Of a stretch of 64,000 nt of DNA, positions 52,116 through 61,195 are shown one piece after another (positions within the stretch are counted from its first letter, which is position 1; the number at the start of each line of letters is the position of its first letter). The position numbers were made by a program, and so were the translations under genes. Source of the stretch: Neorhizobium huautlense (GTDB lineage Bacteria > Pseudomonadota > Alphaproteobacteria > Rhizobiales > Rhizobiaceae). The notes below the pieces were generated by a model that was given only the letters and a program-made list of their open reading frames with translations, did no database searches and was not told where the DNA came from. The DNA lies in contig NZ_PVBM01000004.1 in NCBI RefSeq assembly GCF_002968575.1, forward strand, positions 124,001 to 188,000, written 5' to 3'.

Positions 52116-52937
52116 TCAGCCGAATTTCGCTCCTGACTGGGATTGAACGTAACGGGCTTCCCGCCCCCAGACTTCGATCTGCGTGAGCGCCGGAAATGGT
52201 GACGGATCATCCGCCTTTATCAGGCTGTGCAGCCTTACCCAGTCAACGGTCCGCGGCTCTATCCGGAGCGATTGAGCCATGCCCGTTTTTTTCAAGGGAA
52301 AACAAAACGTCTCTCCTCCGGAAAGGGTGATGCTCACCCTCTCCCACCAGGAATCGTGCGGAAAGTCCGCCCTCAAGTAGAGCACGACCTCGTCGATCTG
52401 GATCGGTCGCCCGAACTCCACGGTCAGCGCAGCTTGCGGATTGCGATCGATTCCCCAGCTCGTATAGGGCCAGAAGCCGTGACCATCACTGGCTTTCTCG
52501 CCGTCGATTGCATTGCGCGCGGCGAATGCCGCCTCCCCCCGGGTCTCGACATTGGCTTTCACATGCGGAAACAGGGTTGTGTTGGCGTGGTCGTCGAAGG
52601 GGTTTAAGGCGAGGTTCCGCCGATGCGCGATCTCGTCCTGTCGGGCCTTGCGCACATAAAGGCGATGGATGTCGCCTTGGAAAGCCTTTGGCGAGTGGGA
52701 TGCCCGCCTGGCGCCGAAGGGGATCTTGAGAGCAAATAAAGAGCCCAATAGATAAACCGTGGCACTACCGATCGCGTCATCGAGTGCCAAGATGACATGC
52801 CCTGGTTCGGACGCCTCGACAATGATCTGATCGCCTTCCTGGTAATTTTGACGGTAGACCAGGAAAACCTCCTGCTCCCCTGTCGAAGATGCCAGGATGG
52901 TTCCCTCGACGCTAACGATTTTCAACGTCAGTTCCAT
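52116..52937 (-). CDS. Discoidin-like carbohydrate-binding protein of the lyase operon
   Basis: Protein of 273 residues that I do not recognise as a named family. The N-terminal half (about 1-125) is beta-rich, starting MELTLKIVSVEGTILASSTG. The C-terminal half (about 140-262) looks like a galactose-binding/F5-8 type C fold: ARNAIDGEKASDGHGFWPYT, ALTVEFGRPIQIDEVVLYLR, WWERVSITLSGGETFCFPL and TQIEVWGREARY. There is no signal peptide, so it acts in the cytoplasm unless exported otherwise. The frame extends to 53018, but the ATG at 52937 follows AGGAGG. It begins 11 bases after the lyase stop, in the same operon, and may bind the oligosaccharide or assist the lyase. The role is inference. Confidence 0.7.
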   Translation of the reverse strand: MELTLKIVSVEGTILASSTGEQEVFLVYRQNYQEGDQIIVEASEPGHVILALDDAIGSATVYLLGSLFALKIPFGARRASHSPKAFQGDIHRLYVRKARQDEIAHRRNLALNPFDDHANTTLFPHVKANVETRGEAAFAARNAIDGEKASDGHGFWPYTSWGIDRNPQAALTVEFGRPIQIDEVVLYLRADFPHDSWWERVSITLSGGETFCFPLKKTGMAQSLRIEPRTVDWVRLHSLIKADDPSPFPALTQIEVWGREARYVQSQSGAKFG

Positions 52938-52948
52938 TCTCGTCCTCC

Positions 52949-54799
52949 TCAGACGATCCGTAGGGTCAGGCGTTTGTCTGCAAGGGGGACAAGCAGGCGG
53001 TAGATCATGGGGGGCCATGAGATCCTCAGCCGCGCGTCACTTATTTCGATGGGCTCGACATCGATCGCCCCGGCGCCTTCGACCTCAATCCGGCCCAAGG
53101 ATGGCAGATCGATCAGTCCGGGCGATATCTGCGGTTCGATAGATGTCATCAGCGACAGAACTGCCGGGACATCGCCATCAAAAACATCGAGGATTTCGAC
53201 ATGCCGACCTCGCAGCAGCGAAACTGTGCGTTGGTAACTTCGCACCCGCGCTTCGCCCGGATAGGCTCCGGCGATGTCGAGCGATATGCGAGCTTCGACA
53301 GAGCTGAATTCAGTCACAAGGTCTCGCGCAGCAAACTCTTGTCCATCGGATTGCATGACCTCCCCAAATGTCGGCAAGTTGTGAAATGCCGACTGCATCG
53401 TCCAGATATCGTAGCGCTGCGGAGAGAACGTCTTGGCGGTATAAGTTTCGACCCCGACATCGATCAGGAACGGCCGGCCGTCCTTGTAAAGGGTCACGCT
53501 TCCGACATCGTTGTGATTATGACTTTCGCCATTGTGGCCACCCTTCACCGCAAGCGCGTAGCGCTCGTCCCTCGCGATGAAGAGCCCGATGCCCGGATAG
53601 AGGATATCTCGCCCCGGCTGGCGCTGATCCTTGCGGGGAACCGCCGGGCCAAGGAGCAGCTCCTGCACCCGGTACCAGAGGTTCCATTCCTGCGGCAGAT
53701 GTTGATTTTCGGCCATCGTCCTGTCGGCAGCGGCGAAGGACATCAATGCTTTGGACCCGACCGCTTTCCCGAACAGATATTCCCGCACGCCGCAAGGCTC
53801 CACGACCGCAGAGGAATCTGCAAAGTTGAAATAATAGCTGCCTGCGGCATGCATGTTTAAAATGTATTCCGCCATGTTGCGGATTTTCGGCTCGCCCCAG
53901 AGCGGCCTGACCACACCCGGCGCCGCGGAATCAAGAATGGTCATCGCCCCGTGCAGACACAGTGCGGCATGCCGATAGTAAACGACGCCCTCCTCACAGG
54001 CCCCATCCTCGGCATAATCCTTCAAAAAGGCATCCAGGCTGCCAAGCGCCTTCTCCACCACCCTCCGGCGCAACATCTGGTCTGTGCGAAGGCAAAAGAC
54101 GGACAGAAGGACGTTTTGAGTTATCCAGGCCGTCCAGTTGTTCATCCTTTCATCGTCGCGCCCCATCCACCAGAAATGTCTGCCGAGATAGGGTTCAAAG
54201 ATGCGGATTTCGACTTCGCGCTCAATACGCGAAACGATCTGCGGACTGACCGCGTCCAGTTCGTCTCTCATCAATGCAACCACGGTTGCCAGCTGCGCCG
54301 AGGTTTCCGCGGCAAAAAGATCGATGACCGGTTTCGACACGTCAGGGAGCAAGGATCGGGTCCCGCCCCGCTCATAGGAATTGTGCGCGGGCAACTGCCA
54401 ACCGCTTTCTTCCGCGATCAGGAAGATGCCGTCGACAATTCCGGCAAGAAAACGCCCCTTGCCTTCAAGCAGCTCACCAAGCACCAGGTTGTTCAGCATC
54501 CTGCGCCGGGTGAAGTAGAGGTCCTCAAAGCGTGAGCGGTTGCCGGTCTCGACATATTCGCGATAGTCGGAAGCCCGGATAAGCGGCCATGTTTGCTGAA
54601 GCGTTTTCTTTGCGTCGAGGAGAACCGCGTCACGAATGGAAGCCGGCACGGCGGCCCAGGCCGGGCGGTCCCTTTGGAGCGCGCCCGGCGAAAATTCGAA
54701 CAGAATGTCCGGCAACTTTGCTACCACCTCGCTGAACACGTGTCTCCTCCGCAACTCCTTGAGGCTGGCCTGGAGCCTCCACCTATCATACGTATTCAT
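52949..54799 (-). CDS. Heparinase II/III-family polysaccharide lyase (cytoplasmic)
   Basis: Lyase-family protein of 616 residues. The N-terminal two thirds are an alpha-toroid with DDERMNNWTAWITQNVLL (a conserved substrate-cleft Asn) and CEEGVVYYRHAALCLHGAM (possible catalytic Tyr/His). The beta-sandwich part has the heparinase II/III signature GHNGESHNHNDVGSVTLY at about residue 428 and GRPFLIDVGVETYTAKTF. No signal peptide is present, so it should cleave oligosaccharides after import, leaving a 4,5-unsaturated uronate end that suits the GH88 enzyme at 56771. The start is ATG 54799; a TTG four codons earlier is possible. It is divergent from the ABC transporter operon. Substrate unknown; no sulfatase is nearby. 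Confidence 0.85.
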   Translation of the reverse strand: MNTYDRWRLQASLKELRRRHVFSEVVAKLPDILFEFSPGALQRDRPAWAAVPASIRDAVLLDAKKTLQQTWPLIRASDYREYVETGNRSRFEDLYFTRRRMLNNLVLGELLEGKGRFLAGIVDGIFLIAEESGWQLPAHNSYERGGTRSLLPDVSKPVIDLFAAETSAQLATVVALMRDELDAVSPQIVSRIEREVEIRIFEPYLGRHFWWMGRDDERMNNWTAWITQNVLLSVFCLRTDQMLRRRVVEKALGSLDAFLKDYAEDGACEEGVVYYRHAALCLHGAMTILDSAAPGVVRPLWGEPKIRNMAEYILNMHAAGSYYFNFADSSAVVEPCGVREYLFGKAVGSKALMSFAAADRTMAENQHLPQEWNLWYRVQELLLGPAVPRKDQRQPGRDILYPGIGLFIARDERYALAVKGGHNGESHNHNDVGSVTLYKDGRPFLIDVGVETYTAKTFSPQRYDIWTMQSAFHNLPTFGEVMQSDGQEFAARDLVTEFSSVEARISLDIAGAYPGEARVRSYQRTVSLLRGRHVEILDVFDGDVPAVLSLMTSIEPQISPGLIDLPSLGRIEVEGAGAIDVEPIEISDARLRISWPPMIYRLLVPLADKRLTLRIV

Positions 54800-54823
54800 G
54801 CTGTTCCACAAAATTCGTATGAT
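54785..54823. promoter_or_regulatory. Inverted repeat at the lyase / transporter divergent promoter
   Basis: ATCATACG (54785-54792) and CGTATGAT (54816-54823) are perfect inverted arms 23 bases apart, one inside the first codons of the lyase gene and one upstream. The half-sites recall the palindrome at 18351-18367 and the site at 51277. The region up to 54973 holds the transporter promoter and no gene. Confidence 0.45.
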
Positions 54824-54973
54824 TTATTCATAAGTTGTTTGACCACTCTGGAAGATATGCTATGTGGTGGATCAGGAGGCAGGAGCGAGCGCACCAAGGC
54901 GCCCGTTTTCACGAATGCGGATTGAACTCTTGCGGCTCTGCGCCGCGGTCGATCGGCCTGGAGGAGATGATCG

Positions 54974-55924
54974 GTGTCCATTTCAGATACGGCGTCCGCG
55001 ACGGGCCGGGCACCGGCAGTTCCTCGAAACAGGATCAAGGTCTTGTCCAGGCGGCGCCGCAAACTTCAAAATGCGCTCGTCGCCTATTCCTTTATCGCGC
55101 CGAATTTTATCGGTTTTGCCGTCTTTACGCTCGGCCCGATCCTTTTCGCCTTCGCACTGGCCTTCATGCACTGGGACGGTTCCAACGCGATCACCTTCGC
55201 CGGCCTCGACAATTTCTGGCGGCTTTTTGAGGACAAGGCGTTCATCGCAGCATTCTGGAACACGATCATCTATACGGTGGTATCGGTACCGGCCACGCTC
55301 GCCTGCGCGCTTTGCCTGGCGATCCTACTCAATCAGAAGATCTTCGGACGGGACTTCTTCCGCACGGCGATGTTCTTTCCCTATGTCGCTTCGCTGGTCG
55401 CCGTCGCAGTTGTCTGGAACATGATCTTCAACCCCGAAATGGGGCCGGTCAACATGATCCTCTATACCCTGGGCCTCGACCCGAAGGACATGCCCGGTTG
55501 GGCGGCCGATCGTCATTGGGCCATGGTGACGGTGATCCTCTTCGGCATCTGGAAGAGCATGGGCTATTACATGGTCATCTATCTTGCCGGCCTGCAGGGC
55601 ATCAACTCGGAGCTCTACGAGGCGGCGGATCTGGACGGCGCCAACGCCTGGCAGAAATTCATCTATGTCACGGTGCCGCAGCTTGCGCCGACCACGTTCT
55701 TCGTGACCGTCATGCTGACGATCCAGTCCTTCAAGGTCTTCGATCAGGTCTACATGATCACCCAGGGCGGCCCGGGCACATCGACACTGGTACTCGTCTA
55801 TCACATATACAATGAGGCCTTCATCTCCTGGGATCTCGGCTATTCCAGCATGATCGCCCTGGTGCTGTTCTTCCTGGTGCTCGCCGTTACTGTCGTCCAG
55901 TTCCGTCGCCAGAGGGAGGACTGA
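54974..55924 (+). CDS. Sugar ABC transporter permease 1 (UgpA/MalF-like)
   Basis: CUT1-type inner-membrane permease of 316 residues. A basic N-terminus (residues 1-38) precedes six helices; the EAA loop is YEAADLDGANAWQKFIYVTV, and VYMITQGGPGTSTLVLVYHI is the typical C-terminal segment. It starts with GTG (54974) behind a strong GGAGGAG site. It is first of the operon: two permeases, GH88, ATPase, DUF624 protein, binding protein. The likely cargo is a uronate-containing oligosaccharide. Confidence 0.92.
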   Translation: MSISDTASATGRAPAVPRNRIKVLSRRRRKLQNALVAYSFIAPNFIGFAVFTLGPILFAFALAFMHWDGSNAITFAGLDNFWRLFEDKAFIAAFWNTIIYTVVSVPATLACALCLAILLNQKIFGRDFFRTAMFFPYVASLVAVAVVWNMIFNPEMGPVNMILYTLGLDPKDMPGWAADRHWAMVTVILFGIWKSMGYYMVIYLAGLQGINSELYEAADLDGANAWQKFIYVTVPQLAPTTFFVTVMLTIQSFKVFDQVYMITQGGPGTSTLVLVYHIYNEAFISWDLGYSSMIALVLFFLVLAVTVVQFRRQRED

Positions 55925-55929
55925 CCGCC

Positions 55930-56766
55930 ATGCGGATTGCCGGACGCAAGATAGCCGTGAAGACCGTTGTCATTTATGCCACCGCCATCGTTATCACCGC
56001 GGTCATGCTCATGCCTTTCGCGTGGATGCTGTCAGCCTCGTTGAAGCTGAGCCGCGACGTTTTCGTCTTCCCCGTCGAATGGATTCCATCCGAGCCGCAA
56101 TGGCAGAACTATGTGGACATCTGGACGAAGATCCCGCTGGCGCTCTTCATCTACAACACCTCTAAGCTGACGATCATCGTAACGCTTCTTCAGCTTCTCA
56201 CCTCGAGCTTTGCGGCCTACGCCTTTGCAAAGCTTGATTTTCCGTACAAGAACACGCTGTTTCTCGGCTATATCGCCACCATCGCCATGCCTTGGCAGGT
56301 CTACATGGTGCCGCAGTTCCTGCTGATGCGGGAATTTGGCCTCAACAACACGCATCTGGCGCTGATCTGCCTTCAAGCCTTCACCGCCTTCGGCGTCTTC
56401 CTGATGCGGCAATTTTATATGTCGATCCCCACCGAGTTGTGCGAAGCTGCCCGGATCGACGGCATGAACGAGTATCAGATCTGGGCACGCATCATGCTGC
56501 CCCTTTCGAAGCCGGCGTTGTCGACGCTCACCATTTTCACCTTCGTCACCACCTGGAACGACTTCCTGGGACCGATGATCTATCTGACCAAGACGGAGTT
56601 GAAGACCATCCAGATCGGCCTGCGAATGTTCATCGCCCAGTATTCGGCCGAATACGGGCTGATCATGGCGGCCTCCGTCGTCGCGCTCATTCCCGTCCTC
56701 ATCGTTTTCCTGTCTCTGCAGCGCTTCTTCGTCGAGGGCGTCGCCTCGTCGGGCCTCAAGGGTTAA
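55930..56766 (+). CDS. Sugar ABC transporter permease 2 (UgpE/MalG-like)
   Basis: CUT1-type permease of 278 residues, partner of permease 1. Six helices are visible; the EAA loop is CEAARIDGMNEYQIWARIML, followed by PLSKPALSTLTIFTFVTTWN with the WNDF motif typical of MalG-like proteins. It starts five bases after the stop of permease 1 and four bases separate its stop from the GH88 gene. Confidence 0.92.
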   Translation: MRIAGRKIAVKTVVIYATAIVITAVMLMPFAWMLSASLKLSRDVFVFPVEWIPSEPQWQNYVDIWTKIPLALFIYNTSKLTIIVTLLQLLTSSFAAYAFAKLDFPYKNTLFLGYIATIAMPWQVYMVPQFLLMREFGLNNTHLALICLQAFTAFGVFLMRQFYMSIPTELCEAARIDGMNEYQIWARIMLPLSKPALSTLTIFTFVTTWNDFLGPMIYLTKTELKTIQIGLRMFIAQYSAEYGLIMAASVVALIPVLIVFLSLQRFFVEGVASSGLKG

Positions 56767-56770
56767 GTCC

Positions 56771-57943
56771 ATGAACGCCATCCCTTCCTTCGCCCCGCAG
56801 CCGATTACCGATATCGAGGTAAGAAACGCCCTCGATATCGCCGTAGAGCAGGTCAGGCGAAATCTGCCGAAATTCACCTATGCGTCGCAAAACCACTCCA
56901 GCGTCGACAATATCTATCCGGCCGTTTCCAACGATCAGTGGACAGCCGGTTTCTGGCCGGGAGAAATCTGGCTCGCCTACGAGCACACGGGCGACAAGAT
57001 CTTCCAATACGCAGCACAAATTCAGGTCCAGAGCTTCCTGCATCGGATCGTGAACCGCATCGAGACCGACCATCACGACATGGGATTTCTCTATTCCCCA
57101 TCCTGCGTCGCCGCCTGGAAGCTGGTGGGCGACGAGGACGGTCGGAAGGCGGCCCTGCTTGCCGCGGACCAGTTGATCGAGCGCTTTCAGCCGATCGGCC
57201 AGTTCATTCAAGCCTGGGGCCGCAAGGGCGTCGCGGAAGAATATCGGTACATCATCGACTGCCTGCTCAACCTGCCGCTGCTTTACTGGGCAAGTGCAGA
57301 ATCCGGTGATCCGAAATATCGGGAGGTGGCGCTGGTGCATGCGCGCACGACGCTCGCCAATTCCGTTCGTCCCGATGACTCCACCTATCACACATTTTAC
57401 ATGGATCCGGTCACCGGCGCGCCAGTGCGCGGCGTCACCAAACAGGGCTACAGTGACGAGAGCGCCTGGGCGCGGGGTCAGGCCTGGGGCATAGCCGGCA
57501 TGGCCTTTTCCTATCGCTACGAGCCGCTTCCGGAATATCGCGAAGCCTTCGAGCGGCTTCTTGCCTTCTATCTGAACCGCTTGCCGACGGACATGGTCCC
57601 CTATTGGGATCTGACCTTTTCGGACAAAGACGGCGAACCTCGCGACAGCTCGTCCGCTTCGATCACCGCCTGCGGCCTGCTGGAGATGGCCGACCTCGTC
57701 CCGCGGGAGGATGCCGCGCGTTACCGTGACCTCGCCCGCCGGATGATCAAGAGCCTGGCGGATGGCTATGCGGTCAAGGATCCCGCCATTTCCAACGGCC
57801 TGGTCCTGCACGGCACCTATTCCAAGAAATCGCCCTTCAACACCTGTCGCGGCGAAGGCGTCGACGAGTGCGTCTCCTGGGGCGACTACTATTACATGGA
57901 GGCCCTGATGCGCCTTTCGCGCAGCTGGTCCTCCTACTGGTGA
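56771..57943 (+). CDS. GH88 unsaturated glucuronyl hydrolase
   Basis: Hydrolase of 390 residues that removes the 4,5-unsaturated uronic acid from lyase-generated oligosaccharides by hydrating the double bond. The two acidic residues of the family are present: D55 in AVSNDQWTAGFWPGEIW and D103 in ETDHHDMGFLYSPS, corresponding to D88 and D149 of Bacillus UGL. Other barrel segments are TYHTFYMDPVTGAPVRGVTK and YSDESAWARGQAWGIAGMA. No signal peptide is present, so the reaction is in the cytoplasm. Its position inside the transporter operon and opposite the lyase gene supports a joint pathway. The released sugar is 5-keto-4-deoxyuronate, the substrate of KduI at 63134. Confidence 0.92.
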   Translation: MNAIPSFAPQPITDIEVRNALDIAVEQVRRNLPKFTYASQNHSSVDNIYPAVSNDQWTAGFWPGEIWLAYEHTGDKIFQYAAQIQVQSFLHRIVNRIETDHHDMGFLYSPSCVAAWKLVGDEDGRKAALLAADQLIERFQPIGQFIQAWGRKGVAEEYRYIIDCLLNLPLLYWASAESGDPKYREVALVHARTTLANSVRPDDSTYHTFYMDPVTGAPVRGVTKQGYSDESAWARGQAWGIAGMAFSYRYEPLPEYREAFERLLAFYLNRLPTDMVPYWDLTFSDKDGEPRDSSSASITACGLLEMADLVPREDAARYRDLARRMIKSLADGYAVKDPAISNGLVLHGTYSKKSPFNTCRGEGVDECVSWGDYYYMEALMRLSRSWSSYW

Positions 57944-57950
57944 GCATCTG

Positions 57951-59060
57951 ATGGCCAGCATTTCGCTCAAGAAACTGAACAAGACCTACGGTGCGCTGAC
58001 CGTCGTCCACGACATCGACCTTGAGATAGCAGACAAGGAATTCATCATCCTCGTCGGCCCGTCAGGCTGCGGGAAATCGACGACGCTGCGGATGATTGCC
58101 GGTCTGGAAGAGATTTCGGGAGGTGAACTGAAAATCGGCAACGACCTGATGAACGATGTTCCCTCCAAGGACCGCGACATCGCCATGGTCTTCCAGAACT
58201 ATGCGCTTTACCCGCATATGACGGTCTACAAAAACATGGCTTTCGGCCTGCAGTTGCGAAAGGCTTCCCGAGAAATCATAGACACCAAGGTGCAGGAGGC
58301 CGCGAAAATCCTCGATATCACGCACCTTCTCAACCGCAAGCCGAAGGCTCTTTCGGGTGGACAGCGCCAGCGTGTGGCGCTCGGCCGCGCCATGGTGCGC
58401 AATCCGGAAGTGTTTCTCTTGGACGAACCGCTCTCCAACCTCGATGCAAAACTGCGCGGCACCATGCGCGCAGAGATCACCAAGCTGCACAAGCGGCTCG
58501 ATGCCACCTTCATCTATGTCACCCACGACCAGATCGAGGCCATGACCATGGCGGATCGAATTGTGGTCATGAAGGACGGGCATATCCAGCAGGTCGATAC
58601 CCCACAAAATCTCTATGACCGTCCAGTCAATATGTTTGTCGCCGGCTTCATCGGGGCGCCCCAGATGAACATGTTGCCCTGCGTCATCCAGTGCCGTGGG
58701 GAAAGCTTCGTCGCGATCTTCGACGGCCGAGAGCTGCCGTTGCCGGCCCATTTCGACAAGATCCGCATTGCGCCTTACCAAGGGCAGGAACTGGTGCTCG
58801 GCATTCGCCCGGAAAATTTCCATGAGTTGGCGCCTGCCGATATCCCGGCGGAAAATCTGGCGGCCTTCAAGGCCGTCCTTGATCTCGCCGAGCCGATGGG
58901 ATCCGAGGTGCATCTGAACATGACGACAGGCGGACGAAACCTGATCGCGCGGGTTTCGCCGCGGTTCAAGGCGAATATCGGCGACGAGGTCGCGCTGGTG
59001 GCCGATATGACCAATGTACAGCTCTTCGACAAGCAAACGGAACGATCGATCTTGTACTGA
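57951..59060 (+). CDS. Sugar ABC transporter ATPase (UgpC/MsmK-like)
   Basis: CUT1-type ATPase of 369 residues. Walker A is LVGPSGCGKSTTLRMIAG, the Q-loop is VFQNYALYPHMTVY, the signature is LSGGQRQRVALGRAMV and Walker B is VFLLDEPLSNLDAKL. The H-loop follows in YVTHDQIEAMTMADRIVVM. A C-terminal OB/TOBE domain covers about residues 240-369. It is fourth in the operon, seven bases after the GH88 stop. Confidence 0.95.
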   Translation: MASISLKKLNKTYGALTVVHDIDLEIADKEFIILVGPSGCGKSTTLRMIAGLEEISGGELKIGNDLMNDVPSKDRDIAMVFQNYALYPHMTVYKNMAFGLQLRKASREIIDTKVQEAAKILDITHLLNRKPKALSGGQRQRVALGRAMVRNPEVFLLDEPLSNLDAKLRGTMRAEITKLHKRLDATFIYVTHDQIEAMTMADRIVVMKDGHIQQVDTPQNLYDRPVNMFVAGFIGAPQMNMLPCVIQCRGESFVAIFDGRELPLPAHFDKIRIAPYQGQELVLGIRPENFHELAPADIPAENLAAFKAVLDLAEPMGSEVHLNMTTGGRNLIARVSPRFKANIGDEVALVADMTNVQLFDKQTERSILY

Positions 59061-59080
59061 GGCGCCTGCGGGAGAAGGCC

Positions 59081-59860
59081 ATGCAGTGGTTGCGGGATAT
59101 GTGGATCAAGGAAGGCCGGGGCATTTCCAAGGATGCGCCGAAGAAGACCGGGCTTGCCTTGTTCGCAGAAATCTTCGCACGCGAATGGTGGGAGATGGTC
59201 AAGCTGAACATCCTGTTTGTCCTCGCAGCGATGTTCGTAGTGACCCTCCCCGCCGCACTCGTCGCCTTGGCGCGGATCTGTGTCGCCTTCGTCGAAGATC
59301 GCAACACCTATCTTCTGCGGGATTTCACAGAAGCCTTCCTCCGATACTTCTGGCGCGCCACGCTCTGGGGTGTCGTTTTTACCGTCGCCCTCGGCATTGG
59401 AATTTATGCCATCGTCACCTACGCTGCGGCTGCGAGAGAAACCCTGGCGATGGCCGCACCGCTCGCTGTCAGCCTCGTCGTTACGGTTTTGATTGCAGTG
59501 CTGGCCTGCCACCTGGTTATGCTGATGGTCATGCGCGACCTGCCGCCCTTGACGCTGCTACGCCTTGCATCCACCGCAACCATCATCCGTCCGCTTCCGG
59601 CGCTTGTCTCGCTAGCCTTTGTGGGCCTGCTCTGGCTGGCGCATGTCGTTTTTTATCCGGTGTCAGTCTTCATGCCGGCAACGCTCAATTTTTCGCTCGG
59701 AATGTTCGCCGTTGCATTCGGCGCCCGCCGGGCAGTGGTCACGGTTCTGGCTCTGCCGATCGCAAATCAGCAGCAAAACGAACCGCGTGCGCATGACGCC
59801 AGGCAACACATGAAATCCAGAAACACTTCAGGGAAGGAGAAACGGAATGTATTTGGATAA
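59081..59860 (+). CDS. DUF624 (YesL-like) membrane protein
   Basis: Inner-membrane protein of 259 residues, DUF624 family, with about five to six helices (first at about 45-68, NILFVLAAMFVVTLPAALVA). Family members such as Bacillus YesL sit in operons for oligosaccharide ABC transporters and pectin or rhamnogalacturonan use; their function is unknown, perhaps in transporter assembly. The C-terminal tail is long and polar. The last 14 bases overlap the binding-protein gene, whose ribosome site lies inside this gene, so expression of the two is linked. Confidence 0.8.
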   Translation: MQWLRDMWIKEGRGISKDAPKKTGLALFAEIFAREWWEMVKLNILFVLAAMFVVTLPAALVALARICVAFVEDRNTYLLRDFTEAFLRYFWRATLWGVVFTVALGIGIYAIVTYAAAARETLAMAAPLAVSLVVTVLIAVLACHLVMLMVMRDLPPLTLLRLASTATIIRPLPALVSLAFVGLLWLAHVVFYPVSVFMPATLNFSLGMFAVAFGARRAVVTVLALPIANQQQNEPRAHDARQHMKSRNTSGKEKRNVFG

Positions 59861-61127
59861 CTTCGGGAGATCGATAATAGGCGCTCTGGCAGGTATGGCC
59901 TTGGCCGTCACCACCGCCGGATCGGCATTCGCCCAGTCAGGCGACGCCGTAACGCTCAAATGGGCGCTATGGGATTGGGACAAGGTCGCCTATTACAAGC
60001 CTCTGATCGAGGCCTATCAGGCAAAACATCCAAACGTGAAGTTCGAGCCGGTCGACCTCGGGTCGCAAGACTATCAGCAAATGATTTCGACGCAGCTGAC
60101 CGGCGGTTCGAAGGATATCGACATCGTCACGGTCAAGGACGTGCCGGGTTACGCCAACCTCGTGCGGGCCGGTTCCATCAGCGATCTCAGCGGCTTCATG
60201 AAAGAACAGAAGGTCGATCCCGCACCGTTCGGTGGGCTGATCGAGGAACTGACGATCGACGGCAAGATCTATGCCCTGCCCTTCCGGTCCGATTTCTGGG
60301 TCGTCTACTACAACAAGGATATCTTCGACAAAGCTGGCGTTGCCTATCCGACCAACGACATGACCTGGGCCCAGTTCGACCAGATCGCCACGAAGCTCAC
60401 AGGCGGCATGGGGGCTAACAAGACCTATGGCGCGCTCCTGCATACCTGGCGTTCGACGGTTCAGCTGCCCGGCATTCTCGACGGCAAGCAGACGCTGGTG
60501 GACGGAGAATATGCCTTCCTCAAGCCATGGTATGAGCGGGCACTTGCCCTCCAAAAGGAAGGCGCCATCCCCTCTTATGCTTCGTTGAAGACATCGAACA
60601 CGCACTACTCGGCTTTGTTCTTCAACGGCACGATCGGCATGTTGCCGATGGGGACATGGTTCATTGGAACCCAGATCGCCAAGGTCAAATCCGGTGAATC
60701 GAAAAGCAAGAACTGGGGTATCGTCAAGTTCCCGCATCCAGACGGCGTCGCCGCCGGTACGACCGCGGCGCAGATTGCCGGTCTCGCTGTCAACACCAAT
60801 TCCGACCACAAGCAGGCAGCGCTCGACTTCATCAAGTTTGCAAGCGGTCCGGAGGGTGCAAAGATCGTCGCCGATACAGGCACCATTCCGGCCCAGCGTA
60901 CCGATGATGTTGGGGCAAAGATCGCCGCGCTTCCCGGCTTCCCACAGGACGAAGCAAGCAAAGCGGCGCTGAAGGCCGGGAAGTCGTACCTCGAAATGGC
61001 GGTGAACCCCAATGCAGCCAAGATCGAGGTGGTACTTAATCGCGCCCATGACTCCATCATGACGGATAATATCTCGATCGATGATGGCCTGAAGGAGATG
61101 ACCGACGGCGTGAAGGCGATCAAGTAA
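59847..61127 (+). CDS. Sugar ABC transporter binding protein (family 1)
   Basis: Periplasmic receptor of the CUT1 transporter, 426 residues. A signal peptide (residues 1-29, ending GSAFA) precedes QSGDAVTLKWALWDWDKVAY. Family 1 features are YQAKHPNVKFEPVDLGSQDY, YALPFRSDFWVVYYNKDIFD, NGTIGMLPMGTWFIG and the conserved KFASGPEGAKIVAD. An AAGGAG site precedes the ATG. A terminator follows 16 bases after its stop; having the receptor gene directly before it may raise its share of transcripts. Confidence 0.93.
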   Translation: MYLDNFGRSIIGALAGMALAVTTAGSAFAQSGDAVTLKWALWDWDKVAYYKPLIEAYQAKHPNVKFEPVDLGSQDYQQMISTQLTGGSKDIDIVTVKDVPGYANLVRAGSISDLSGFMKEQKVDPAPFGGLIEELTIDGKIYALPFRSDFWVVYYNKDIFDKAGVAYPTNDMTWAQFDQIATKLTGGMGANKTYGALLHTWRSTVQLPGILDGKQTLVDGEYAFLKPWYERALALQKEGAIPSYASLKTSNTHYSALFFNGTIGMLPMGTWFIGTQIAKVKSGESKSKNWGIVKFPHPDGVAAGTTAAQIAGLAVNTNSDHKQAALDFIKFASGPEGAKIVADTGTIPAQRTDDVGAKIAALPGFPQDEASKAALKAGKSYLEMAVNPNAAKIEVVLNRAHDSIMTDNISIDDGLKEMTDGVKAIK

Positions 61128-61142
61128 CCTTTGCCCCTGTCC

Positions 61143-61177
61143 ATGGCCGCGGGCAGTTCCTCGCCTGCGGCCATTTT
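61143..61177 (+). terminator. Terminator after the sugar-binding-protein gene
   Basis: ATGGCCGCGGG and CCTGCGGCCAT pair over 11 positions with one G-U, followed by TTTT. It ends 19 bases before the DUF2264 gene, so it may act as a partial terminator that lowers expression of DUF2264 and kduI. Confidence 0.75.
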
Positions 61178-61195
61178 CCTGAAACTTCCCGGATT

